From Bacteroidales bacterium WCE2004 (GTDB lineage Bacteria; Bacteroidota; Bacteroidia; Bacteroidales; UBA932): a stretch of 64,000 bases of DNA. The DNA lies in assembly GCA_900167895.1 (NCBI GenBank), contig FUZR01000004.1:1-64000 (forward strand), given 5' to 3'. The notes beneath the pieces are model-generated. The model saw only the letters and a list, made by a program, of their open reading frames with translations, was not told where the DNA came from and did no database searches. This document shows positions 1 to 10,266 of this stretch, piece by piece. The number at the start of each line of letters is the position of its first letter. Positions within the stretch are counted from its first letter, which is position 1. The translations under genes were made by a program, and so were the position numbers.

Positions 1-1160
<1,160 letters not shown>

Positions 1161-1301
1161 ATATTTTTTATACTTACTCAGTCTGTCCTGACACTCTATC
1201 AATTTCCAAAGAAATCAACGCTCTCGATTCTTAGTTTCTCGGTACTTGCTTGTACTTTGTTCTTGTCAGTCTTTTCAATGATCTTTTCAATTTTTGGCGT
1301 T

Positions 1302-1324
1302 AAAAAATCAGCCTTTCGGCTGAC
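1302..1324 (-). terminator. terminator-like hairpin inside the rrn leader
   Basis: On the minus strand GTCAGCC, a GAAA loop, then GGCTGAT (1324-1307) form a 7-bp stem. It runs straight into six T residues (1307-1302). The hairpin lies about 25-45 nt after the proximal start site and downstream of both promoters, so rRNA transcription must read through it. It could be an attenuator or a pause site overcome by the rrn antitermination complex, or it could be part of the processing stem. Confidence 0.5.
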
Positions 1325-1353
1325 CGCCAGACCCTCTCTTGCGATTGGGATTG

Positions 1354-1384
1354 CAAAGGTAATCACTTTTCTTGAAACTGCAAA
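1354..1384 (-). promoter_or_regulatory. rrn proximal promoter (Bacteroidetes -33/-7)
   Basis: On the minus strand, TTTG (1384-1381), exactly 19 bp, then TACCTTTG (1361-1354). This is a perfect match to the Bacteroidetes housekeeping promoter. The expected start site is near 1349, giving a leader of about 190 nt before 16S. Confidence 0.85.
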
Positions 1385-1468
1385 TTTTTCGAAGAAATTT
1401 TTTCAAAAAATTTTGCGTTCAAACGATGTGAAAGAGCTTTTTCAACCCCCCGTTTCCGAAAGGGGATG

Positions 1469-1499
1469 CAAAGGTAATGACTTTTTCTGAACTTCCAAA
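1469..1499 (-). promoter_or_regulatory. rrn distal promoter (Bacteroidetes -33/-7)
   Basis: A second perfect match, 115 bp upstream of the first: TTTG (1499-1496), 19 bp, TACCTTTG (1476-1469). The A/T-rich tract at about 1497-1525 directly upstream resembles an UP element. The two -7 boxes share the flanks GATTACCTTTGC and CATTACCTTTGC, so the pair may come from a duplication. Confidence 0.85.
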
Positions 1500-1540
1500 T
1501 TTATTTTTAAAAAATTTTCATCAAAGTCGCTTTTTCTACC

Positions 1541-1591
1541 TGCACGCGCGTGTATCGCGTACGCGCATTATGCGTATACGTGCGCACACGC
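1541..1591. other. alternating purine-pyrimidine tract (Z-DNA prone)
   Basis: Three uninterrupted alternating purine/pyrimidine blocks of 15, 13 and 23 bases lie end to end, rich in CG, CA and TA steps. They sit between the groEL terminator and the upstream A/T tract of the distal rrn promoter. No gene is visible between 1161 and 1678. That stretch holds the rrn promoters and leader, this tract and the groEL terminator. Confidence 0.5.
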
Positions 1592-1604
1592 TCAATTAGA
1601 ATTG

Positions 1605-1658
1605 AAAAAAAGCTCCGGCCGTCCAGGCCCCGCCAAGGGGTGACCGGACGGCCGGAGC
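1605..1658 (-). terminator. groEL intrinsic terminator
   Basis: A 13-bp inverted repeat (1612-1624 with 1646-1658) is followed on the minus strand by seven T residues (1611-1605). It lies about 20 bp after the groEL stop codon. Confidence 0.9.
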
Positions 1659-1678
1659 CATCTCGCTGCAGGAAGATC

Positions 1679-3570
<1,892 letters not shown>

Positions 3571-3630
3571 AATGCTATGTGTTTTTGATTTGAATCAACT
3601 ACGCCGCGGCTGCCCGCGACAGCAGGATTA

Positions 3631-3662
3631 AAATCAAGGTCCGTGCCAATGACAATTTGTCA
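3631..3662 (-). promoter_or_regulatory. candidate groES control region: palindrome plus sigma-54-like box
   Basis: TGACA-N3-TGTCA at 3650-3662 is a 13-bp inverted repeat. On the minus strand it is followed at once by TTGGCACGGACCTTGAT, which matches the -24/-12 sigma-54 pattern TGGCACG-N4-TTGC except that the final GC is GA. The boxes are 61-92 bp upstream of the groES start. The alternative is a heat-shock repressor operator with an unrelated promoter. Confidence 0.35.
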
Positions 3663-3672
3663 GATCACGCTC

Positions 3673-4206
3673 TCAGGCGCCCGGAAAGAGGATCTGCCAG
3701 AGCACGATCCCCACGGAAACGCTCACGTTGAGCGAATGCTTGGTCCCCGACTGGGGAATTTCGACGGACAGGTCGGCGGCGTCCACGACGTCCTGCCGGA
3801 CGCCGTCCACCTCGTTGCCGAAAACGACCGCATAGCGGCGGCCCGGCTCGCGCCGGAAACGCTCGAGCGACACGGCGTGCTCCGTCTGCTCGGCGCACAC
3901 GACCGTCCAGCCCTCCGCCTGCAGGCGCCGCACGAGGGCGAGCGTGTCGTCGACATGCTCCCAGGGCACGCTCTGCTCGGCGCCGAGCGCCACCTTGTGG
4001 ATCTCGGCGGAAGGGGGCGTGGCGCAGATGCCGCACAGCCAGACCTTGTCCACCTTGAACGCGTCGCCGGTGCGGAAAGCGCTGCCGACATTGTGCGCGC
4101 TGCGGATGTTGTCCAGCACCAGCACGACCCCCGAAGGGGGCAGCTCGCGATATTGGTCCGCCTTGATGCGGCCCAACTCGATATTCAGCAATTTCCTGTC
4201 GCTCAT
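3673..4206 (-). CDS. TrmH/SpoU-family RNA 2'-O-methyltransferase
   Basis: 177 aa from the ATG at 4206. An in-frame ATG at 4248 is less likely because the -7 promoter box (4213-4220) lies between the two. All three SPOUT motifs are present: motif 1 DNIRSAHNVGSAFRT with its conserved Asn and Arg, motif 2 VFGNEVDGV, and motif 3 IPQSGTKHSLNVSVSVGI, which forms the knotted S-adenosylmethionine site. It methylates the 2'-OH of a tRNA or rRNA nucleotide, and the exact target cannot be told from sequence. Transcribed leftwards, divergent from glyA. Confidence 0.9.
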   Translation of the reverse strand: MSDRKLLNIELGRIKADQYRELPPSGVVLVLDNIRSAHNVGSAFRTGDAFKVDKVWLCGICATPPSAEIHKVALGAEQSVPWEHVDDTLALVRRLQAEGWTVVCAEQTEHAVSLERFRREPGRRYAVVFGNEVDGVRQDVVDAADLSVEIPQSGTKHSLNVSVSVGIVLWQILFPGA

Positions 4207-4212
4207 AGAGCA

Positions 4213-4220
4213 CAAAGATA
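4213..4220 (-). promoter_or_regulatory. -7 box for the SpoU methyltransferase gene
   Basis: TATCTTTG on the minus strand ends six bases before the ATG at 4206, predicting a 5' leader of only 2-3 nt. No clear -33 TTG is seen at the expected distance. Confidence 0.5.
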
Positions 4221-4232
4221 CGGAAAAGTTAC

Positions 4233-4240
4233 TATATTTG
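4233..4240 (+). promoter_or_regulatory. -7 box for glyA
   Basis: TATATTTG matches TAnnTTTG and lies 19 bp before the glyA ATG. No -33 TTTG is found at the standard spacing, so the promoter may be weak or helped by an activator. It is divergent from the methyltransferase promoter, with start sites about 38 bp apart. Confidence 0.5.
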
Positions 4241-4259
4241 TGGCTCATTTTTAAGACGT

Positions 4260-5612
4260 ATGAAACAGGACATCAAAATCTTCGATCTGATCAAAAAGGA
4301 ACACGAGCGCCAGAAGTCCGGCCTCGAACTCATCGCTTCGGAAAATTACGTTACGGACGAGGTCCTCTCGGCCATGGGGTCCATCTGCACCAACAAGTAT
4401 GCGGAGGGTTACCCCGGCAAGCGCTACTACGGCGGTTGCGAGGTCGTGGACCAGATCGAGCAGCTGGCCATCGACCGCCTGAAGGAGCTCTACGGAGCCG
4501 AATGGGCCAACGTGCAGCCTCACTCCGGCGCCCAGGCCAACATGGCCGTCACCATGGCTGTCCTCCACCCCGGCGACACCTTCATGGGCCTCGACCTCAG
4601 CCAGGGCGGCCACCTCACCCACGGCTCCCCGGTCAACGCCTCCGGTTTCCTTTATAATGCCGTCGCCTACGGCCTCGACCCCGAGACCGGCCGCGTCGAC
4701 TACGACAAGATGGAGGAGCTCGCCCTCGAGCACAAGCCCAAGCTGATCATCGGCGGCGCCTCGGCCTACTCCCGCGAATGGGACTACGCCCGCATGCGCG
4801 CCATCGCCGACAAGGTGGGCGCGATCCTCTGGATCGACATGGCCCACACCGCCGGCCTGATCGCCGCCGGCCTCCTTGAGAATCCTGTCAAATACGCCCA
4901 CATCGTGACCTCCACCACGCACAAGACCCTTCGCGGTCCGCGCGGCGGCGTGATCCTCATCGGCAAGGACTTCGACGACCCGCAGGGCCGCACCACGCCC
5001 AAGGGCGTCGTCAAGAAGATGAGCCAGGTCATCGACTCCTACGTCTTCCCCGGCGTGCAGGGCGGCCCGCTCGAGCACGTCATCGCGGCCAAGGCCGTGG
5101 CCTTCTTCGAGGCCCAGCAGCCCGAATACATCCAGTACCAGAAGCAGGTCGTCGCCAACGCCCAGGCCATGTGCGCCGAGTTCCTGCGCCGCGGCTACAA
5201 AGTCGTCAGCGGCGGCACGGACAACCACCTGATGCTGATCGACCTCCGCGGCAAGTTCGACGAGGTGACCGGCCGCATCGCCGAGCAGCAGCTCGAGCTC
5301 GCCGCCATCACCCTCAACAAGAACATGGTCCCCTTCGACACCCGCAGCCCGTTCCAGACCTCCGGCTTCCGCATCGGCACCCCGGCCGTGACCTCCCGCG
5401 GTTTCGTCGAGAAGGACATGGTCGACATCGTGGCCCTCATCGACGAGGTCCTCGCCTCCTGCGCCAAGCACATCGAGGCCCTGACCGTCAAGAAGGGCGA
5501 GGAGCCGACCGCCGCCCAGAAGGCCTCCCTCGCGGAGCATCAGGCCGTGCTGGACGACGTCAAGCGCCGCGTCCACCAGATGACCGCCGGCGTTCCCCTC
5601 AACAAATATTAG
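4260..5612 (+). CDS. glyA: serine hydroxymethyltransferase
   Basis: 450 aa. PLP enzyme interconverting serine plus tetrahydrofolate and glycine plus 5,10-methylene-THF, the main source of one-carbon units. Visible marks are the N-terminal [19 protein letters not shown], the cofactor-binding [11 protein letters not shown], the Asp and His of IDMAHTAGL, and the PLP lysine K222 in [13 protein letters not shown]. It is about 20-30 residues longer than enterobacterial forms because of a C-terminal extension rich in A, E and K, as is usual in Bacteroidetes. Monocistronic, closed by a bidirectional terminator. Confidence 0.97.
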   Translation: MKQDIKIFDLIKKEHERQKSGLELIASENYVTDEVLSAMGSICTNKYAEGYPGKRYYGGCEVVDQIEQLAIDRLKELYGAEWANVQPHSGAQANMAVTMAVLHPGDTFMGLDLSQGGHLTHGSPVNASGFLYNAVAYGLDPETGRVDYDKMEELALEHKPKLIIGGASAYSREWDYARMRAIADKVGAILWIDMAHTAGLIAAGLLENPVKYAHIVTSTTHKTLRGPRGGVILIGKDFDDPQGRTTPKGVVKKMSQVIDSYVFPGVQGGPLEHVIAAKAVAFFEAQQPEYIQYQKQVVANAQAMCAEFLRRGYKVVSGGTDNHLMLIDLRGKFDEVTGRIAEQQLELAAITLNKNMVPFDTRSPFQTSGFRIGTPAVTSRGFVEKDMVDIVALIDEVLASCAKHIEALTVKKGEEPTAAQKASLAEHQAVLDDVKRRVHQMTAGVPLNKY

Positions 5613-5635
5613 CAGGGGCGCGGCAAGCGCAAACG

Positions 5636-5669
5636 AAAACCGTGGAGGCCGTACGGCCCCCACGGTTTT
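5636..5669. terminator. bidirectional terminator between glyA and proC
   Basis: AAAACCGTGG and its complement CCACGGTTTT flank an inner GGCCGTACGGCC. Both strands have a T-tract after the stem. It serves the convergent glyA (plus) and proC (minus) genes. Confidence 0.88.
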
Positions 5670-5688
5670 ATTTTTGTCAGAAAAGGAA

Positions 5689-6450
5689 TTACGCCTTCAG
5701 GCCCGCGATGACGGCGGCGGTGAAGCCGGCCTTCTCCATCGCGTTGAGCCCGCGGATCGTGACGCCGCCGGGCGTGGTCACGCGGTCGATCTCCGCCTCG
5801 GGATGCGCGCCGCGCGCGTCCAGCAGCGCCGCGGCACCCTTGACGGTCTGCAGCGCCGCCTCCATGGCTTCCTTCGGATACAGTCCCAGCTCGACGCCGC
5901 CCTCCGCGGATGCGCGCGCATAGCGGAGCGCGAAAGCAATCCCGCAGGAAGCGAGCATCATGCCGGCGTGCAGGCGCTTCTCGTCCACGACGGCCGTCTT
6001 GCCGACGGCGTCGAACAGGCCGCGCACCTGCGCAAGCGTCTCTGCGTTGCCCGCAATCTCGTGGATGAAGGTCATGCTCTCCCCCACCTCGATGGCCAGG
6101 TTCGGAATCACGGCGTAGAGGCCTTTCAGGCCGCAGCCGGCCACCATCTCCGCCAGGTCGGCCGCCGGGATGCCGGCGGCGAAGGACACGAGCACCTTGC
6201 CGGTCAGGACCGGCTTCAGCTCCTCCAGCACGCCTGCGACCAGCCAGGGCTTGACGCCGATGACGACGACGTCCGCGCCACGCGCGGCGGCGGCGTTGTC
6301 GCTGGAAGTCTGCAGGCCACGGGCCGCAAACTTCTCCAGCGTGGAGCTATGCTTCGCCGTGACGGTGATGCGGACGTCGGGCAGGGCGCCCGCGAGGCCC
6401 AGGGCCGTGGCGCCGCCCATGTTGCCGGCGCCGATGATCGCGATATTCAT
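5689..6450 (-). CDS. proC: pyrroline-5-carboxylate reductase
   Basis: 253 aa from MNIAIIGAGNMGG. An upstream in-frame ATG at 6474 overlaps the promoter and is rejected. Last step of proline synthesis, NAD(P)H-dependent. The Rossmann GxGxMG is at residues 7-12, and the C-terminal dimer domain carries the family signature in VTTPGGVTIRGLNAMEKAGF. Slightly short for the family (265-275 is common). The C-terminal helix seems trimmed but no catalytic part is missing. Confidence 0.95.
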   Translation of the reverse strand: MNIAIIGAGNMGGATALGLAGALPDVRITVTAKHSSTLEKFAARGLQTSSDNAAAARGADVVVIGVKPWLVAGVLEELKPVLTGKVLVSFAAGIPAADLAEMVAGCGLKGLYAVIPNLAIEVGESMTFIHEIAGNAETLAQVRGLFDAVGKTAVVDEKRLHAGMMLASCGIAFALRYARASAEGGVELGLYPKEAMEAALQTVKGAAALLDARGAHPEAEIDRVTTPGGVTIRGLNAMEKAGFTAAVIAGLKA

Positions 6451-6461
6451 ACCGATAGGAT

Positions 6462-6974
6462 TTATTGCTTGCAAATATATGCAAAAAGTGCCTCCGAATC
6501 AACCCCTTCGCGCACCCGGGTGCCATTGGCCTCGAAGAGGTCGAGCGCCTCGATGCAGAGATAGTCGACGTAGTCGTTCCAGCGGTCCCCGCTGTGGCTG
6601 CGGACCCATTCGAGCGTCACGCTCAGCTCCCGGTCCTTCTTCACCTGCCGGTAGAGCTCGACCAGGTCGCCGTCTTTCTTGCTGCGCACTTGCCCCGTCA
6701 GCAGCGCGATGCCGCTCTCGCAGTCGCTCCGTACCAGCACGCTGCTCCGCTCGGGCACGTGCAGCAGGGCGTGGATGATCGCCGCCAGCTCCTGCCGGTG
6801 GCTGGTCGAGTAGCGGCTCGCCTCGCTCCACTGATAGAGGACGCGCTCGGCGTCGCGATCCAGCACGATGCAGGCCGCCGCCCCGAAATTCTTCGGGACG
6901 AGGTAGCTGCCGTCCGTGTAGGCGTAGTAGTCGTATTGCGGCTTGCCGCTCTCCCGGAAGTCCCAATATTTCAT
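6462..6974 (-). CDS. RNase HI-family nuclease
   Basis: 170 aa from MKYWDFRESGK. The upstream open frame is read-through and the start overlaps the previous stop as ATGA. The RNase H fold is shown by the catalytic carboxylates D21 (YTDGSY), E62 (RQELAAII), D84 (RSDCESGI) and D134 or D137 in SHSGDRWNDYVD, with His127 before the last acid. It cleaves the RNA strand of RNA:DNA hybrids. It lacks the basic handle region of E. coli RnhA and has no N-terminal hybrid-binding domain. It forms a two-gene unit with the preceding outer-membrane protein. Confidence 0.82.
   Translation of the reverse strand: MKYWDFRESGKPQYDYYAYTDGSYLVPKNFGAAACIVLDRDAERVLYQWSEASRYSTSHRQELAAIIHALLHVPERSSVLVRSDCESGIALLTGQVRSKKDGDLVELYRQVKKDRELSVTLEWVRSHSGDRWNDYVDYLCIEALDLFEANGTRVREGVDSEALFAYICKQ
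6472..6502 (-). promoter_or_regulatory. proC promoter inside the 3' end of the RNase H gene
   Basis: On the minus strand, TTG (6502-6500), 20 bp, TATATTTG (6479-6472). It gives a leader of about 18 nt for proC and overlaps the last codons of the upstream gene (ending at 6462). Confidence 0.65.
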
Positions 6975-8101
6975 AGGCAGCGTCCGAGGGCGGTGTCGCG
7001 GTGGCGGAAAGCGTCCAGGCTGAGGCGCAGGGAGAACTGCTGCTGCCAGCCCAGGTAGCCCGAAGGGCCGAAATGGACCTTGGCGGCGACGCGCATCGAC
7101 AGATAATGGCTGAGCTGCGGAATCCACGCCAGCTCCACATAATCATAGAAGCGGTTGTAGCAGGGCGTGCCGAAATAGAGGGCGGTGGCATAGAGGCCTC
7201 CCTCCGCGGAACGCGCGAAGAAATACGGCATCAGGTCGCCGCCGACGTAGGTGATGTTGGACAAGCCGACGTTCCAGCGGCGCGCGGTCAGCTTCAGTTC
7301 GCCGCCCAGCGGCAGATAAGGCTTCGCGGCGTCGCGGTGCGCGTGCTGATAGCTTGCCAGCGCGCCGAGCTGCACGGACAGCTCCTGCCAGGGCGTGCGG
7401 GCGGAGAAGTCCATCCGCAGCCAGGGATTCAGCAGATGGCTGTCGACCATGTCGCGGGAGGTGGCGGAAGCATACTGGTAATAGCTGCCCGCCCAGCCGA
7501 GCGAAAGCCAGCGCGTGGCGCCCCAGCGGCCGAAAGAGACCAGCTGGAAGCGGTCAGGGCCCATGTAGTCGGCGGCCAGTTCCGTATAGAAGCGGTCCGA
7601 GCGCCACTTCAGGAGCGCGCCCTCGATATTGCGGTCGGTATTGCGGTACATCCCGGAGAAAAGCGCCTCGGAATAGGCGCCCTCCATGAAGCGGCGCGGG
7701 AAGATGCCCGCGACTGCTTCGAACACGCCGCGCTGCGTACGCACGTGCGCGTCGTAGAAAAGGATGGGCTCGCGGAACAGCCCCTCCCAGGTCTTCGACC
7801 CGAGGTCGTAAGCGAGCTCCACGCCCGCAGCGAAGCGGTGGTGCACCTGGCCCGACTGCTGGATACTGAACCCGGCCGTGGGCGCGAACACAAGCGTGTT
7901 CATCGTCCCGGAAGGGATGAAGGCACTGTTGGACGCGTCAAATGCGCGGTTGTCGAAAATCAATTGGAAATCAGCGTCATACTCCCAGGAGAAACGGTTG
8001 CGGCCGGTCAGATCATCGATTCGGATGCTGCCCCGGTAGGACTGGGCCAGAACCGGCAGAGCGAGGGTGACGAGCAAGGCAATACAGATGGCTTTTCTCA
8101 T
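6971..8101 (-). CDS. outer-membrane protein of unknown function
   Basis: 376 aa. Residues 1-20 are a clear Sec signal peptide ending in ALPVLAQ. The rest has alternating polar and aromatic stretches typical of an outer-membrane beta-barrel (for example SLGWAGSYYQYAS, YLSMRVAAKVHFG, WQQQFSLRLSL), with many Trp, Tyr and Phe near predicted strand ends. No family was recognised with confidence. The stop overlaps the RNase H start by 4 bp, so the two are translationally coupled, probably without a functional link. Confidence 0.7.
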   Translation of the reverse strand: MRKAICIALLVTLALPVLAQSYRGSIRIDDLTGRNRFSWEYDADFQLIFDNRAFDASNSAFIPSGTMNTLVFAPTAGFSIQQSGQVHHRFAAGVELAYDLGSKTWEGLFREPILFYDAHVRTQRGVFEAVAGIFPRRFMEGAYSEALFSGMYRNTDRNIEGALLKWRSDRFYTELAADYMGPDRFQLVSFGRWGATRWLSLGWAGSYYQYASATSRDMVDSHLLNPWLRMDFSARTPWQELSVQLGALASYQHAHRDAAKPYLPLGGELKLTARRWNVGLSNITYVGGDLMPYFFARSAEGGLYATALYFGTPCYNRFYDYVELAWIPQLSHYLSMRVAAKVHFGPSGYLGWQQQFSLRLSLDAFRHRDTALGRCL

Positions 8102-8108
8102 ACGGATA

Positions 8109-8138
8109 CAAAGTTACAATTTAAATATGGAAAAGCAA
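8109..8138 (-). promoter_or_regulatory. promoter of the outer-membrane protein/RNase H unit
   Basis: On the minus strand, TTG (8138-8136), 19 bp, TAACTTTG (8116-8109). The -7 box ends 7 bases before the ATG at 8101, so the transcript is nearly leaderless. It separates this pair from the upstream ResB-CcsA operon. Confidence 0.7.
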
Positions 8139-8157
8139 TCTACCGAGGGTCAATACC

Positions 8158-10266
8158 TTAGGAGTAGCTGTGCATGCCGCCCAGGAAAAGGTTGACGCCG
8201 AAGTACGTCACCAGGACCGCCAGGAACGCGAGGATGCTGAAGATGTGGAAGAAACGCGGCCGGCGGAAAGCCGGGAGCGAACCGCCGTGCAGCGCGGCCG
8301 CATAGATGAGCACCGTGACCAGCGCCCAGGTCTCCTTGGGGTCCCAGGACCAGTAGTTGCCCCAGGAAATGTTGGCCCACACGGCACCCAGGAAGGTGCC
8401 GAAGGTCAGCAGGAACACGGCCGGATACAGGATCAGCAGGCTGACGTCGCGCAGCCGCTCCGACGGGGCGGCCGGCAGGAAGAGGCCCATCATGCCGTTC
8501 AGGGCCACGAGCCCGAACAGCGTGTACGAGACCATCATCGCCAGCACGTGGACGCTCAGCAGCGGCGACTGCAGCACCGGCATCAGGTGCGTGATCTGCG
8601 GATTGGCGCTCGCCAGCGAGGCGAGGAGCATCGTGAAGCCCGCGAGGACCAGTCCGAGCGGCTGCACGAGCGCGAAGCGCCGCCAGAGCAGCAGCATCGC
8701 GAGCGCGCTCAGCCACGCCATCAGCAGCATCACGCTGTAGCTGCCCGCGAAAGGAGCGTGTCCGGACACATACCACCGGAGGCCCAGCACCACGGTCAGG
8801 TAGCAGAAGAGCAGCAGCGCGACGCCGGTCAGAGCGCGCTGCAGCCAGCGCGGCGTCTGGCGGCCGCGCGCCATCAGGATGCCGCTCAGGATGAAGACCA
8901 GGATGCCCAGCGTGATGGACGCCATGAACGGCACCATCGGCCGGGAGATGCGGTTGTAGAAGCGCTCGGCGCGGATTTTCCGCGCAGGCGGCAGCACGGC
9001 GCCGGCCTCTTTCTCCTGGTATTCCCGGATCTTGGCGAGCAGGCGCGACACCTCCGGCCAGTTCTCCGCCCGGATCTCGTCGTGGAGCAGGTCCAGCGAG
9101 CGGCGGATGAAGACCCAGCGCTCATATTCCAGGCCCTCCGGCAGCGGCTCGTCGCAGTGGAACCAGACAACCGGCTGCAGGCCGGGGCTGGCCGCTACGA
9201 GCGAATCCGCGAAGGCGATCGGGAAAATCCGGAAGGCCCGCCCGGAAGCGGCCGACATCCGGATCGCTTCCTTCTCGCGCTCCTTCTCCGTGCCCGCTTC
9301 ACCGGCCTTGAGCTTGAACGGCTCGGCCTTCCACCAGTCGTAGTAGAACAGCCAGCCGGAGACGACCTGCTCCGCCGAATACGGCCCGTAGTGCGCCTTG
9401 CCGTAGGCCTTGAGGCAGTAGTCGCGCGCGAGGGTCTGCATCGGGGCGATGCGGTCGTTGTAATAGACGTAGAGTCCGCCGAACTGCTCCGCCACCTCGG
9501 CCGGCAGGGCCGGCGGGAGCTCCGCTCCGGCGGCCAGGCCGCGCTGCGGCAGGAGCAGCAGGAGCAGCAGCGGCGCCGCGGAGCGGATGCGCCGCAGCAC
9601 CTGGCGGAAGCCGCTGTCTTTCTCGAAGAAGAACCCGATCATCGACAGCAGCAGGAGCAGATAGCCGGCGTAGGTGATGCCGATGCCGGCCGGGTCGTGG
9701 TTGACCGACAGCCACGCCCCCCGCAGGTCCGGGTCGTAGCTGGACTGATAGATACGGTAGCCGAACCAGCGGAAGATCCGGTTCATCGACACCGTCCGGG
9801 AGTCGACGGTCCTGCCGTCCCCGAAGCTCAGCTCCGACACGTAGTCGGCCGCCTGCGCCGAACCGGGGTAATATTCGACCTTGAAATCGTCGAGCCGCAG
9901 CCAGAACGCAAGCGGATGCGCCCGCCCGGTCGCATCAACGAAGCTCTCCGTGCTCTCGCCCACCCGCAGATGGATCCGGCCCTGCACGCCGGTCAGGTGC
10001 GTGACCAGGGCGCCGACCAGGATCACGGTCAGCGCCAGATGCAGGCAAAGCGTCGGCAGCCGCTTCGCCACACCGCGGCTCAGCAGCCACACCAACCCCG
10101 TGCCGGCGCCCACCGCCCAAAAGGCGATGAATACGGGAGAATGATAGACGAGGCGCAAGGCCGCCGAGGTGCCCTGCAACTTTTCCAAAACCGTAGCGGC
10201 CATCATCATCACGATGACGGCCGCCAGGGAGCCGAAGCTCAAAACCTTGAATATTCTAAATCGCAT
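8158..10266 (-). CDS. cytochrome c biogenesis protein, ResB-CcsA fusion
   Basis: 702 aa system II cytochrome c maturation factor that carries haem across the inner membrane and attaches it to CXXCH apoproteins. The N-terminal part (about 1-230) is ResB-like, with transmembrane helices around a periplasmic beta-rich domain. A large soluble insert follows (about 250-430). The C-terminal half is CcsA-like, with about eight helices and the Trp-rich haem-handling motif WGNYWSWD at residues 635-642. The start overlaps the dihaem DHOR stop by 11 bp, matching its likely client. No other cytochrome maturation gene is visible in the window. Confidence 0.9.
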   Translation of the reverse strand: MRFRIFKVLSFGSLAAVIVMMMAATVLEKLQGTSAALRLVYHSPVFIAFWAVGAGTGLVWLLSRGVAKRLPTLCLHLALTVILVGALVTHLTGVQGRIHLRVGESTESFVDATGRAHPLAFWLRLDDFKVEYYPGSAQAADYVSELSFGDGRTVDSRTVSMNRIFRWFGYRIYQSSYDPDLRGAWLSVNHDPAGIGITYAGYLLLLLSMIGFFFEKDSGFRQVLRRIRSAAPLLLLLLLPQRGLAAGAELPPALPAEVAEQFGGLYVYYNDRIAPMQTLARDYCLKAYGKAHYGPYSAEQVVSGWLFYYDWWKAEPFKLKAGEAGTEKEREKEAIRMSAASGRAFRIFPIAFADSLVAASPGLQPVVWFHCDEPLPEGLEYERWVFIRRSLDLLHDEIRAENWPEVSRLLAKIREYQEKEAGAVLPPARKIRAERFYNRISRPMVPFMASITLGILVFILSGILMARGRQTPRWLQRALTGVALLLFCYLTVVLGLRWYVSGHAPFAGSYSVMLLMAWLSALAMLLLWRRFALVQPLGLVLAGFTMLLASLASANPQITHLMPVLQSPLLSVHVLAMMVSYTLFGLVALNGMMGLFLPAAPSERLRDVSLLILYPAVFLLTFGTFLGAVWANISWGNYWSWDPKETWALVTVLIYAAALHGGSLPAFRRPRFFHIFSILAFLAVLVTYFGVNLFLGGMHSYS

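Noticed and set aside
3571..3672. CIRCE/HrcA operator upstream of groES
   Set aside because: TTAGCACTC-N9-GAGTGCTAA is absent on both strands in this gap.
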